The translations under genes were made by a program, and so were the position numbers. The notes under the pieces were generated by a model that did no database searches, was not told the DNA's origin, and was given only the letters and a program-made list of their open reading frames with translations. Shown in pieces: positions 7,991-16,598 of a stretch of 64,000 nt of DNA; position 1 is the first letter of the stretch, and the number at the start of each line of letters is the position of its first letter. The stretch comes from VGJV01 sp964646415 (GTDB lineage: Bacteria > Patescibacteriota > Minisyncoccia > UBA6257 > 2-01-FULL-56-20): contig CAZYEL010000003.1 of NCBI GenBank assembly GCA_964646415.1, positions 1 through 64,000 of the forward strand, read 5' to 3'.

Positions 7991-9676
7991 ATGAATGGCG
8001 ACCAAAAATCTTGCAAAAGTTGTAGCCAGCAGTTTGCCGCTGAACCAGACGACCTCGCCTTTTACGCGCGCGTAAACGTCCCCTCTCCAGCCCTCTGCCC
8101 CGACTGCAGACACGCGCGGCGGCTCGCGATGCGGAACGAGCGCACGTTTTATAAACGCGCCTGCGACTCGTGCAAAAAGTCCGTGATTGCCTACTACCCG
8201 CAAGAGAAGTCGCAAGTGGTCTGGTGCCCGGAGTGTTGGTGGTCGGACAAACTCGACCCGTTCCAATACGGGAAAGATTTCGATTTCTCCCGTCCCTTCT
8301 TCGAGCAGTTCAAGGAAATGTACGTGAAAGTGCCCACGCTCTCGCTCGACGTCGTAAACTGCCACGACTCGGAGTACGTGAGCTATTGCGGCGACGACAA
8401 GCGATGCTACCTCGACATCGCGGGCGAGGCGAACATGGACTGCTACTACACGAAGTTTGTGAAGTATTCCACAAACTGCGCGGACTGCAGTTTCGTCTAT
8501 AACTCCGAACTTGCCTATGAATGCGTGAATTGCCACCGCGTAAACAACTGCTCATTCCTTAACCGCTGTCTCGACTGCCACAATACGCACCTCTCCTATG
8601 ACTGCCGAGGATGCACCGATTGCTTCGGCTGCTGGAACTTGCGCAACAAGCAGTATCACATTTTCAATCAGCCCTACTCCCGCGAGGACTACAAAAAGAA
8701 ACTCGGCGAGCTGAAGCGCAACTCCTACTCCACGCTTGAACTTTTGAAGCAGGAATTCTCGCGGGAGTCCCAAAAGGCGCTTGTCCGCTTCGCCCAGCTC
8801 ACCAACTGTACGAAATGCACCGGCGATGTGCAGGAGCAGTCGAAAAACGTCCGCGACAGCTTTGATATCACAAAGTCCGAAGACAGCCGCTGGCTCTGCG
8901 ACGTGCTGGACGCAAAAGATTGCTACGACCTCGACTTCTCACTCTACAAACCGGAACAATCAATCGAACTTATCAGCACGCTCAACATGACCTACTCCGG
9001 CTTCTGCAACGCCTCGCACTTCTGCAATCACACGTGGTATTCGGACAAGTGCAATAACGCATCGAATCTTTTCGGGTGCGTCGCCGTAAACAAGAAACAA
9101 TACTGTATTTTGAACAAGCAGTATGACAAAGAATCCTTCGATAAACTCAGGACGCGCATCATTGAACAAATGAAGCGCGCGGGCGAGTGGGGCGAGTACT
9201 TCCCCGTGGGCACGACCGGCTTCGGCTACAACGAAACCGTGGCGCAGGAATATTTCCCGCTGACTGAAGCGGAAGCAAAATCAAAAAGTTTCCCGTGGTG
9301 GGACAAACCGCCCGGCACGCGCGGAAAGGAAACCTTGAAACCCTACCAAATCCCCGACGCAATTGAGGACGTACAAGACTCACTTACCAACGAAATCCTC
9401 GTATGCGGCTGTGGACGCAACTACCGCGTCGTGAAATATGAACTCGACCTCTACCGCAAAATGGGCGTGCCCATCCCCCGAAAATGCCCCGAGTGCCGGC
9501 ACTTGAACCGCAACAAAATCGCCGGGGAGCGGCATTTATGGAAACGAACCTGTATGTGCGCCACGAAACATCCGCACCACGATGGCAAATGCGTGAATGA
9601 GTTTGAAACCTCATATTCTCCCGAAAGAAAGGAGTTGGTTCATTGTGAACAATGCTATAGCGCGGAGATAGTCTGA
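7991..9676 (+). CDS. Cysteine-rich double zinc-ribbon protein, paralog 1
   Basis: 561 residues with 41 cysteines by my count. N-terminal zinc ribbon of the zf-trcl type (CKSC ... CPDCRHARR), then CDSCKK and CPECWWSDK. The middle has repeated CxxC/DC steps (about 120-215) ending in CRGCTDCFGCWNLRNKQY and a second related block (LFGCVAVNKKQYCILNKQY). The C-terminus has another ribbon (CGCG ... CPECRH) and the family tail HCEQCYSAEIV. I set the start at 7991 because the paralogs begin only a few residues before the first CxxC. First of five tandem copies. No catalytic motif seen; function unknown. FDKLRTR near residue 380 coincides with a common short DNA repeat. Confidence 0.85.
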   Translation: MNGDQKSCKSCSQQFAAEPDDLAFYARVNVPSPALCPDCRHARRLAMRNERTFYKRACDSCKKSVIAYYPQEKSQVVWCPECWWSDKLDPFQYGKDFDFSRPFFEQFKEMYVKVPTLSLDVVNCHDSEYVSYCGDDKRCYLDIAGEANMDCYYTKFVKYSTNCADCSFVYNSELAYECVNCHRVNNCSFLNRCLDCHNTHLSYDCRGCTDCFGCWNLRNKQYHIFNQPYSREDYKKKLGELKRNSYSTLELLKQEFSRESQKALVRFAQLTNCTKCTGDVQEQSKNVRDSFDITKSEDSRWLCDVLDAKDCYDLDFSLYKPEQSIELISTLNMTYSGFCNASHFCNHTWYSDKCNNASNLFGCVAVNKKQYCILNKQYDKESFDKLRTRIIEQMKRAGEWGEYFPVGTTGFGYNETVAQEYFPLTEAEAKSKSFPWWDKPPGTRGKETLKPYQIPDAIEDVQDSLTNEILVCGCGRNYRVVKYELDLYRKMGVPIPRKCPECRHLNRNKIAGERHLWKRTCMCATKHPHHDGKCVNEFETSYSPERKELVHCEQCYSAEIV

Positions 9677-10572
9677 TGGTAAAAAATAAAAAACAACATA
9701 CAATATCCGCCTGTTATCTAGAAGGATTTACTGATGCAAGAGGTTTTAACTGGGTTCTAGATCAAAATGGCAAAATATACTCCTCGAAACCAACCGAGAT
9801 TTTCACTCAGAATCACTTTTACACCATTACTCTCCAAAAAGGAGGAGGAAGTCTAGTTGTTGAAAATACACTCCAAGATTTCGAAACAAGTTTTGCGGCT
9901 ATCTTCCAAAACAAAATCAGGAGCCAGAACAAACTTACAACTGAAGAAAAGGGTAAGGTAGCAGTATTCGTTGCAGCAATGATGAATCGAACTGAACCAG
10001 CGAGAAACCAACTAAGAAAGATGCTTACAAGTCTCGACGGAGCGCTGGGAGAATGGAAAAAACAGTTTGATTTACTAAAAGAAAAAGAGGAATTTCAAAA
10101 AACGATGGCGGCTATGCCCGCAACACAAGGAAAAACGCTTAGCCGAAACGACATAAAAAATGCAATTGAAAATGTCGATGAAATTCATTCGGCGACTCTA
10201 TTAAACACATTGCCTCACATAGCGAATACCATATTTCAAATGAACTGGGTCTTTATAGAAGCACCCGAGGGTAGAAATTTTTTCACATCCGACCATCCTT
10301 TCTGCGTGTGCAGACCGGAATCGATAAAAAAATATGGTTCGAAAGCATTTGGAAGTTTGCCCGGACTAAAATACAGCGATGCTGAAGTAACTATACCTTT
10401 ATCATCAAAGATAGCTCTCTTAGCAGGGTGGAAACTTGAGAGAGATGGGGAATATATGAAAGCAGATGAAGCAATATTCAAGAGTATTAGCACCAGAGCG
10501 CTCTTCATAGCAGATAGAGTAGTTTCTTCTGAAAAAGAAACACTCGAAGCTATCAAGAGTAGAAAGATATAA
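9676..10572 (+). CDS. DUF4238 family protein
   Basis: 298 residues. The opening KKQHTISACYLEGFTD and the later NWVFIEAPEGRNFFTSDHPF fit the DUF4238 family, a widespread accessory-gene family of unknown function found in many mobile or defence contexts. The ATG overlaps the stop of paralog 1 (TGATG), so it is translationally coupled. Its base composition is clearly more AT-rich than both flanking zinc-ribbon genes, which suggests recent insertion between paralogs 1 and 2. No membrane segment is evident. Confidence 0.75.
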   Translation: MVKNKKQHTISACYLEGFTDARGFNWVLDQNGKIYSSKPTEIFTQNHFYTITLQKGGGSLVVENTLQDFETSFAAIFQNKIRSQNKLTTEEKGKVAVFVAAMMNRTEPARNQLRKMLTSLDGALGEWKKQFDLLKEKEEFQKTMAAMPATQGKTLSRNDIKNAIENVDEIHSATLLNTLPHIANTIFQMNWVFIEAPEGRNFFTSDHPFCVCRPESIKKYGSKAFGSLPGLKYSDAEVTIPLSSKIALLAGWKLERDGEYMKADEAIFKSISTRALFIADRVVSSEKETLEAIKSRKI

Positions 10573-10576
10573 TTAA

Positions 10577-12283
10577 ATGGTGAATTCTGGAATAAAAAAT
10601 TGTGCGAATTGCTCCACCTCATTCACTATCGAGCCGGACGATTTCTCGTTCTACGAGAAAATAAAAGTTCCTCCCCCGACGTGGTGCCCTTCGTGCCGAT
10701 TCATGCGGCGACTCTCGTTTTATCAGGAGCGCAATATCTACAAACGAGACTGCGACCTCTGCGGAAAAAGCACGATTTCCCACCATGCGCCGGAGACGAA
10801 ACTCGTGTACTGCCCCTCCTGCTGGTTTAGCGACAGCTGGGACCCCGGCTCTTTTTCTCGCGAATACGACCCATCGGTGCCATTTTTGAAGCAAGTGGAT
10901 AACCTTATCCGCACCAGTCCGAAAATAGCGAGGAGCGTCGAATATCCCACGCTCGTGAACTCCGACTATATCAATCATGCCGGTAATTCAAAAAACTGCT
11001 ACCTCATCTTCGGCGCCGATAACTGCGAAAACGTCCTCTACTCCACGACTTTGAACGAAGTGAAAGACAGCATGGATTGCTTTATGCTGGTGAACAGCGA
11101 ACTCTGTTATGGAAACGTGGTCTGCGGAAGGTGTTCGCGCACGTTTTTTTCCGAAGACTCCCCGGACTGCGTGGACGTGTGGTTCTCGAAAGACTGCCGG
11201 GGGTGCATGAATTGTTTTGGGTGCATTGGGCTCCGCAAGAAAAAGTACCATCTTTTTAACGAACCGCTCTCCAAAGAGGAATACACGAAACGCATAAAAG
11301 AATTCCGCCTCGACTCGCGGAAAGGCCTCGAAGAAACGGCGAAGCGCGTCCGCGAATTCTGGCTCACCCGCCCGCACCGCTACGCGCACATGGGGGCGAA
11401 AAACGTGAATGTAACAGGCGACTACGTATTCTCCGGTTCCAAGAACTCGAAGAATCTCTACCTCACCGCGGGCGTGGAGGATTGCCGGTTCACACAATTC
11501 GTCACTATGCTTCCCACGAAGGATTGCTACGACTACACCCTCTGGGGCAACGGCGCGGAACGCTTGTATGAAGCCCTCATCGTGGGACAAGGTGCGCGCG
11601 ACGTCCGCTTCAGCACCCAAACCTGGAGCGAAGTCCTCGATGCCGAATACTGCTTCTGGGTAACCTCTTCTTCCCACATGTTCGGCTGCGCGAATATCCG
11701 CAAAAAAGAATACTGTATTTTGAACAGGCAGTATTCAAAGGAGGAGTATGGAAAGTTGAGAATAAAAATAATAGAGGGCATGAACAAGAATCCATATGTA
11801 GATGCGGCGGGCATTGCATATAAATACGGCGAGTTCTTCCCCATGGAATTGAACCTGCACGCCTACAACGAAACGCAGGCGATGGACTTTTTCCCCATCA
11901 CCGAGGCGGAAGCGAAGAAAAAGGGCTATCTCTGGAGAGAATTACCGTCTCCCAACGCGCAGCCCACGCTCTCCGCCGCCCAAGTCCCGGACAGCATCCA
12001 CGACGTAAAAGACGACATACTCAAAGAAATTATCGAGTGCGGGTCCTGCAAAAAACCGTTCCGCATAGTAAGGCCGGAGCTCGACCTCCTGCGGCGCTTC
12101 GCCTTGCCGGTCCCCGCGCAATGCTTCAGTTGCAGGCACATGGCGCGTCTCGCAAGAATAACCCCGCCCCGCCTTTGGGACCGCGCATGCGCGAAGTGCA
12201 ATGCGCCGATTAAAACCTCATACTCCCCCGAGCGTCCGGAGATGGTGTATTGTGAAAATTGCTACCGCCAGGAAACTGCATGA
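10577..12283 (+). CDS. Cysteine-rich double zinc-ribbon protein, paralog 2
   Basis: 568 residues. Same architecture as paralog 1: ribbon CANC ... CPSCRFMRR, CDLCGK, CPSCWFSDS, the stepwise Cys region with CRGCMNCFGCIGLRKKKY, a second block with MFGCANIRKKEYCILNRQY, a C-terminal ribbon CGSCKK ... CFSCRH and the tail CENCYRQETA. Its first 40 residues are almost the same as those of paralog 3 (FTIEPDDFSFYEKIKVPPP), pointing to recent duplication or gene conversion. The C-terminal Cys/His insert present in the other copies (CxC ... HFHGD) is shorter here. Confidence 0.85.
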   Translation: MVNSGIKNCANCSTSFTIEPDDFSFYEKIKVPPPTWCPSCRFMRRLSFYQERNIYKRDCDLCGKSTISHHAPETKLVYCPSCWFSDSWDPGSFSREYDPSVPFLKQVDNLIRTSPKIARSVEYPTLVNSDYINHAGNSKNCYLIFGADNCENVLYSTTLNEVKDSMDCFMLVNSELCYGNVVCGRCSRTFFSEDSPDCVDVWFSKDCRGCMNCFGCIGLRKKKYHLFNEPLSKEEYTKRIKEFRLDSRKGLEETAKRVREFWLTRPHRYAHMGAKNVNVTGDYVFSGSKNSKNLYLTAGVEDCRFTQFVTMLPTKDCYDYTLWGNGAERLYEALIVGQGARDVRFSTQTWSEVLDAEYCFWVTSSSHMFGCANIRKKEYCILNRQYSKEEYGKLRIKIIEGMNKNPYVDAAGIAYKYGEFFPMELNLHAYNETQAMDFFPITEAEAKKKGYLWRELPSPNAQPTLSAAQVPDSIHDVKDDILKEIIECGSCKKPFRIVRPELDLLRRFALPVPAQCFSCRHMARLARITPPRLWDRACAKCNAPIKTSYSPERPEMVYCENCYRQETA

Positions 12284-12295
12284 GAGCAATTTTCA

Positions 12296-12314
12296 CCCTG
12301 AGCTTGTCGAAGGG
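12296..12314. repeat. Short palindromic repeat CCCTGAGC/GTCGAAGGG type
   Basis: CCCTGAGCTTGTCGAAGGG, an interrupted palindrome lying between paralogs 2 and 3. Related copies: 16621-16635 (inside paralog 5) and 19129-19156 (upstream of the B12-binding protein gene). Confidence 0.65.
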
Positions 12315-12358
12315 CGATAAATGTTATTTTGCACAAGTCAACTAATAACTTATAACCA

Positions 12359-14167
12359 ATGACGGAGACCCGGAATTGCAAAAACTGTTCCACACAATTC
12401 ACCATCGAGCCCGACGATTTTTCGTTTTACGAGAAAATAAAAGTCCCGCCGCCCACATGGTGCCCGGAGTGCAGATTCCGGCGGAGAATCATCTGGCGAA
12501 ATGAGCGGAAGCTTTTCCGGGGGAAAAGCGCCTTAACCGGCCAAAACCTGTTCACCCTTTTCCCTCCCGAAGCGGGCTACATTCTTTACAAGAATGATGA
12601 ATGGAGAGGCGGATACGACCCGCTTGCATATGGGCAGGAAGTGGATTTCTCGCGTCCTTTTCTCACGCAACTTTTCGAACTCGACAAGAAAGTCCCGAAA
12701 CCCGCGGGCAGCGCCGCGAGAATGGTAAACAGCGAATACTCGGATAACGCAAGCGACCTCAAAAACTGCTATCTCCTCTTCAATTCGAATTTCACCGAAG
12801 ACAGCGCATACGGGAACGGCGTTGACCGGTGCAGGCAATGCTTCGACAACTCGCATATTCAGGAATGCGAGCGGTGCTACCACTCGTTCTGGCTCACCAA
12901 GTGCTATGAAACCCACTTTTCTTCCCGCTGCGAGGACTGCACGAATATGTGGCTCTCGAAGGACTGCCGGGGCTGCAGCAATTGCTTCGGGTGCGTCAAT
13001 TTGCGCGCGCAGAAGTACTGCATCTTCAATGAGCAATATTCGAAAGAAGAATACCAGGCGAAACTCAAGGAATTGAATCTCTCGTCATGGAAAAATCTTT
13101 CCGAAGCGGGCGGGAAGGCAAAAGAGTTCTGGCTCCGGTTCCCGAATAAATTCATGCAGGGAGTGCAAAACATAAACGTGAGCGGCGAGTTCATCACACA
13201 CTCCAAAAATGTTTTGGACAGCTACCTTATCCGCTCAAGCGAAAATCTCCGCTACACGCAGTACTCCCAGGTGCCGTCTTCGAAAGATTGCTACGATTCC
13301 TCGCTTATTGGCTGCAACGCGGAGTTGCTATACGAATCCTCCATATGCGGCTGGGGCGCATCAAACATCAAATTCTCCTGGGAATGCTGGGATAGCGCGG
13401 CGAACATGGAATACTGCATTTACTGCAACACCTCTTCCGACCTCTTCGGCTGCGCGGGCGTGCAGAAAAAGCAGTACTGCATTCTGAACAAACAGTATTC
13501 GAAAGAGGACTACTTCTCCATTCGTGAGAAAATAATCCGGCACATGAACGAAATGCCGTACTTGTCGCATGTCGCTAATCGCAAATCGCCAATTGAGTAC
13601 AAATACGGGGAATTCTTTCCTCCTGAATTTTCTCCCTTCGCGTACACCCACACGATTTCACCCGACCACTTCCCTCTTTCGAAAGATGAGGCGCAGGCAC
13701 TTGGATTCCGCTGGGCGGACGCGAACCCCACCGAGTACCACACCACAAAGGACGCAAAAGACATTCCCGAAAAAATTGAGGACGTGCTCCCGGAAATAAT
13801 CAAAGAAATCCTGAAATGCGAGAAGTGTGGCCGGGCGTACCGCCTTATCGAACCGGAACTCCAATTCTTGAAACAGCTGGGAATCCCCGCTCCGCGGTGG
13901 TGCGTAGACTGCCGCCATAACGACCGTGTGAGCCAAAGGAACCGCGCGGTGTTCTACGACAGGAAGTGCCAGTGCTTGCCCACCGAAGCTTCAGCGAAGG
14001 AGGGAGTAGGCGTGAAGAGTAAGAATGAAAATAAGTATGAGTATAAAAATACTACAACGCATTTCCACGGCGACGCGCCTTGCCCGAATGAGTTTAAAAC
14101 CAGCTACTCCCCGGAACGGCAGGACATCGTGTACTGCGAGCAATGCTATCAGGCAGAAGTTGCATAG
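12359..14167 (+). CDS. Cysteine-rich double zinc-ribbon protein, paralog 3
   Basis: 602 residues. N-terminal ribbon CKNC ... CPECRFRRR, the stepwise Cys middle with CRGCSNCFGCVNLRAQKY, second block LFGCAGVQKKQYCILNKQY, C-terminal ribbon CEKCGR ... CVDCRH and tail CEQCYQAEVA. The second CDLC-type pair is missing: residues around SALTGQNLFTLFPPE replace it, so one metal site is probably lost. Near residue 545 an extra stretch (TEASAKEGVG and a Lys/Asn/Tyr-rich piece) lies where other copies are shorter; the DNA there (13983-14000) is a palindromic repeat. Confidence 0.85.
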   Translation: MTETRNCKNCSTQFTIEPDDFSFYEKIKVPPPTWCPECRFRRRIIWRNERKLFRGKSALTGQNLFTLFPPEAGYILYKNDEWRGGYDPLAYGQEVDFSRPFLTQLFELDKKVPKPAGSAARMVNSEYSDNASDLKNCYLLFNSNFTEDSAYGNGVDRCRQCFDNSHIQECERCYHSFWLTKCYETHFSSRCEDCTNMWLSKDCRGCSNCFGCVNLRAQKYCIFNEQYSKEEYQAKLKELNLSSWKNLSEAGGKAKEFWLRFPNKFMQGVQNINVSGEFITHSKNVLDSYLIRSSENLRYTQYSQVPSSKDCYDSSLIGCNAELLYESSICGWGASNIKFSWECWDSAANMEYCIYCNTSSDLFGCAGVQKKQYCILNKQYSKEDYFSIREKIIRHMNEMPYLSHVANRKSPIEYKYGEFFPPEFSPFAYTHTISPDHFPLSKDEAQALGFRWADANPTEYHTTKDAKDIPEKIEDVLPEIIKEILKCEKCGRAYRLIEPELQFLKQLGIPAPRWCVDCRHNDRVSQRNRAVFYDRKCQCLPTEASAKEGVGVKSKNENKYEYKNTTTHFHGDAPCPNEFKTSYSPERQDIVYCEQCYQAEVA

Positions 14168-14194
14168 CGCATGTGCCCTTGCTACCATTCAACC

Positions 14195-14392
14195 ATGGCA
14201 ACAGGCACAGCGTTAAAAAACCATAAGCTTTCTCCCGCCCTCCGCGCGTTTGTGCTTGAGGTGTTGCAAGGCGTCCTCCGCGACCCTGATTTCGGACGGG
14301 AGTTCACCGCAACCGCGCGGCGAAGACTTCGTGCCGCATCCCAAACGAAAAAAACCGTTTCTTTCGCAGAAATCAAGCGGCGCTACGGGTAA
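14195..14392 (+). CDS. Putative antitoxin of a RelE-type pair
   Basis: 65 residues, Arg/Lys-rich, all-helical in appearance, ending SFAEIKRRYG, the type of C-terminus by which small antitoxins bind RelE-family toxins. It lies three bases ahead of the RelE-like gene 14396-14662, the classical antitoxin-first order. I chose the ATG at 14195 (MATGTALKN); the upstream ATG at 14171 would overlap the end of paralog 3. Identification rests mainly on size and context. Confidence 0.65.
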   Translation: MATGTALKNHKLSPALRAFVLEVLQGVLRDPDFGREFTATARRRLRAASQTKKTVSFAEIKRRYG

Positions 14393-14395
14393 GCC

Positions 14396-14662
14396 ATGGG
14401 AAAGTGGGCAATAGAGTTTTCCGTCGCTGCCACGCGGGACATCTTGCGCCTTGACCGCCCGCTCCGCCACCACGTGATTGCAAAACTTGACTGGCTCGCG
14501 GCTCACTTTGATGAAATATCTCCGGTTCCTCTCACGGGAGAATTCAGCGGATTCTATAAATTGCGCATCGGCGATCTCCGCATCGCATATAAGATTGAGT
14601 GGAACATGCACCGGCTCATCGTACATTATATTGACTGGCGCGAACATATTTATAAAAAATAG
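14396..14662 (+). CDS. RelE/ParE superfamily toxin
   Basis: 88 residues. The sequence follows the RelE fold: WAIEFSVAATRDILRLDRPLR at the first strand and helices, FSGFYKLRIGDLRIAYKIEW for the central strands with the conserved basic residues, and a final strand HYIDWREHIYKK. RelE-family toxins cleave mRNA in the ribosome; whether this copy is active cannot be judged. It is the second gene of a two-gene module inserted between zinc-ribbon paralogs 3 and 4. Confidence 0.8.
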   Translation: MGKWAIEFSVAATRDILRLDRPLRHHVIAKLDWLAAHFDEISPVPLTGEFSGFYKLRIGDLRIAYKIEWNMHRLIVHYIDWREHIYKK

Positions 14663-14670
14663 CGCGTACT

Positions 14671-14799
14671 ATGAACTCCGAAACAAGAATCTGTCCCGTA
14701 AAATCACGAGCGTATGCGAGTAAATTTTACGTGGATCCCGTGATTCTTCGCTTGTGCGAAGAATTCTACGGGACAAAAACGCTCGTGATCACGGGATAA
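14671..14799 (+). pseudogene. 5' fragment of a zinc-ribbon paralog joined to palindromic DNA
   Basis: The first 21 bases (ATGAACTCCGAAACAAGAAT and the next base) match the start of paralog 5 at 16599 with two differences. After that the frame runs through an inverted-repeat segment (GTCCCGTAAAA at the left, CTACGGGAC at the right) and ends at a TAA after 42 codons. It has no zinc-ribbon motif of its own. It looks like the scar of a lost or rearranged paralog. Confidence 0.5.
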
Positions 14800-14803
14800 A
14801 CCA

Positions 14804-16552
14804 ATGAACAAAGAACAGCGTCAATGTAAAAATTGTAATTCTCCGTTTATAATCGAGCCCGACGATTTTTCGTTCTATGAAAAGATAGGCGTACCCGCCC
14901 CGATGTTCTGCCCAGATTGCCGGTTTCAGCGGCGGCTTTTGTGGCGGAATGAGCGGACGTTCTACCGGCGCGCGTGCGACCTCTGCAAGCGAAACATGAT
15001 AGCGGTGTACCCCGCCGAAACACCCTTTCCTGTTTACTGCCAAAAGTGCTGGTGGTCGGATAAATGGAATCCGCTCTCTTATGGGCAAGACGTAGATTTT
15101 TCGAGGCCATTTTTCGATCAAGTAAAAGAGTTGTGGAGCAAAGTCCCCGCGCTCTCCATGCAAAACGACGACGGCATCGCAAGCACAAATTCCGAGTACG
15201 CCTACGATTGGGCCTTCAGCAAAAATACTTATATGAGCGTGTGCGGCTGGTTCACAGAAAACTGCCTCTATTCCTACTACGCCTGCTATGACAAAGATAT
15301 TATGGACTGCTACTACGTAAGCAATTCCGAACTTGTATATAAAGTGACTTCTGCCGATAAGTGCTATGCCTCCAAATACTGCACACAAGTTTACGACTCC
15401 ACTGACTGCACGCTTTCGCACGATCTCCGCGGATGCTCGCACTGTACGATGTGCGTAGGTCTCCGGAATAAGCAATGCTGCATTTTAAACCAGCAATATT
15501 CGAAAGAAAAATACGCGGCGAAACTCAAAGAGCTCAATCTCGGAGATCGCGAATCGCTCGCCGCACACACGAAAGAATTCCAAGAATTTTCGCTCCGCAC
15601 ACCTAGAAAATTCGCCGACATGTTGAAATCAGTCCTCTGCACAGGAGACAACCTACTCGCATCCAAAAATTCCAAAAACTGTTTCTATGCAATGAAACTA
15701 GAGAACTGCCGTTACATAGCAAACGTGGACGAGGCAAAAGATTCATACGACTGCAATAACACCGGACGCCCCGAACTTTGCTATGAATCCGTAACCCCGG
15801 ATATGTCCAAGGGAAACAAATTCGGGGTTTTCTGCTGGAAATGCACGGAGGCGGAATATTCGAACAACTGCCACTCATGCGTAAGCGTAATGGGATCTTC
15901 GGGGCTAAAACACACCTCCTACGCAATTTTGAATAAACAGTATGACAAAGAATCCTTCGGCAAGCTCCGGACGCGCATCATCGAACAAATGAAGCGCGCC
16001 GGCGAGTGGGGAGAATTTTTTCCGCATACGCTCTCGCCGCACGCATATAACGAAACCGCCGCGCTTGAATGGTTCCCGCTCGAAAAAGAAGCCGCGCTGA
16101 AGCAAGGATACAGATGGAAAGATGAAGAGAAAAAGGAATATTCGCCTACGAAAACTGCGGCAGACCTACCTAAAACCATCGCGGAAACCGATGATTCGAT
16201 ATTAAACGACATCATTGAATGCGCGCATAAAGGAACATGCAACCACAAATGCACTACTGCGTTTCGGGTTGTGGCGGCCGAACTCCAGCTCTACCGCAAG
16301 CTCGATATTCCGATTCCCATGCTCTGCCCGAACTGCAGGCACTACGCACGGCTCGCGATTCGAAATCCTGCGAAACTATGGAAGCGCGCATGCCAGTGCG
16401 CCGGAGCAAGCTCCGAAAACGGAATCTACAAAAACACTGTCAATCATAGTCATGGCAATGGTCATTGTGAAGTTTCTTTTGAGACCTCGTTCGCACCCGA
16501 AAGACCAGAAATCGTATATTGTGAAAGTTGTTATAACAGCGAGATTGCCTAA
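14804..16552 (+). CDS. Cysteine-rich double zinc-ribbon protein, paralog 4
   Basis: 582 residues. Ribbon CKNC ... CPDCRFQRR, CDLCKR, CQKCWWSDK, the stepwise middle ending in LRGCSHCTMCVGLRNKQCCI, a second block (SSGLKHTSYAILNKQY) in which several cysteines are replaced, the C-terminal ribbon CNHKC ... CPNCRH, a CQCA ... HSHGNGHC insert and the tail CESCYNSEIA. The segment ESFGKLRTRIIEQMKRAGEW is nearly identical to paralog 1 at protein and DNA level, which suggests gene conversion between copies 1 and 4. A perfect palindromic terminator follows at 16559. Confidence 0.85.
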   Translation: MNKEQRQCKNCNSPFIIEPDDFSFYEKIGVPAPMFCPDCRFQRRLLWRNERTFYRRACDLCKRNMIAVYPAETPFPVYCQKCWWSDKWNPLSYGQDVDFSRPFFDQVKELWSKVPALSMQNDDGIASTNSEYAYDWAFSKNTYMSVCGWFTENCLYSYYACYDKDIMDCYYVSNSELVYKVTSADKCYASKYCTQVYDSTDCTLSHDLRGCSHCTMCVGLRNKQCCILNQQYSKEKYAAKLKELNLGDRESLAAHTKEFQEFSLRTPRKFADMLKSVLCTGDNLLASKNSKNCFYAMKLENCRYIANVDEAKDSYDCNNTGRPELCYESVTPDMSKGNKFGVFCWKCTEAEYSNNCHSCVSVMGSSGLKHTSYAILNKQYDKESFGKLRTRIIEQMKRAGEWGEFFPHTLSPHAYNETAALEWFPLEKEAALKQGYRWKDEEKKEYSPTKTAADLPKTIAETDDSILNDIIECAHKGTCNHKCTTAFRVVAAELQLYRKLDIPIPMLCPNCRHYARLAIRNPAKLWKRACQCAGASSENGIYKNTVNHSHGNGHCEVSFETSFAPERPEIVYCESCYNSEIA

Positions 16553-16558
16553 TTCCAC

Positions 16559-16588
16559 TATTCGCTCATTCGCGCGAATGAGCGAATA
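16559..16588. terminator. Palindromic terminator-like hairpin
   Basis: Perfect 14-bp arms (TATTCGCTCATTCG / CGAATGAGCGAATA) around CG, six bases after the stop of paralog 4 and ten bases before the ATG of paralog 5. It separates the two transcripts or exposes the paralog 5 start; no long T-run follows. Confidence 0.55.
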
Positions 16589-16598
16589 AGAAACCACA

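Noticed and set aside
9130..9165. Repeat insertion in paralog 1 (FDKLRTR)
   Set aside because: It resembles the CCTTCGACAAGCTCAGG repeat, but sibling proteins have residues of similar kind and the same length there, so insertion is not shown; conversion or chance is possible.
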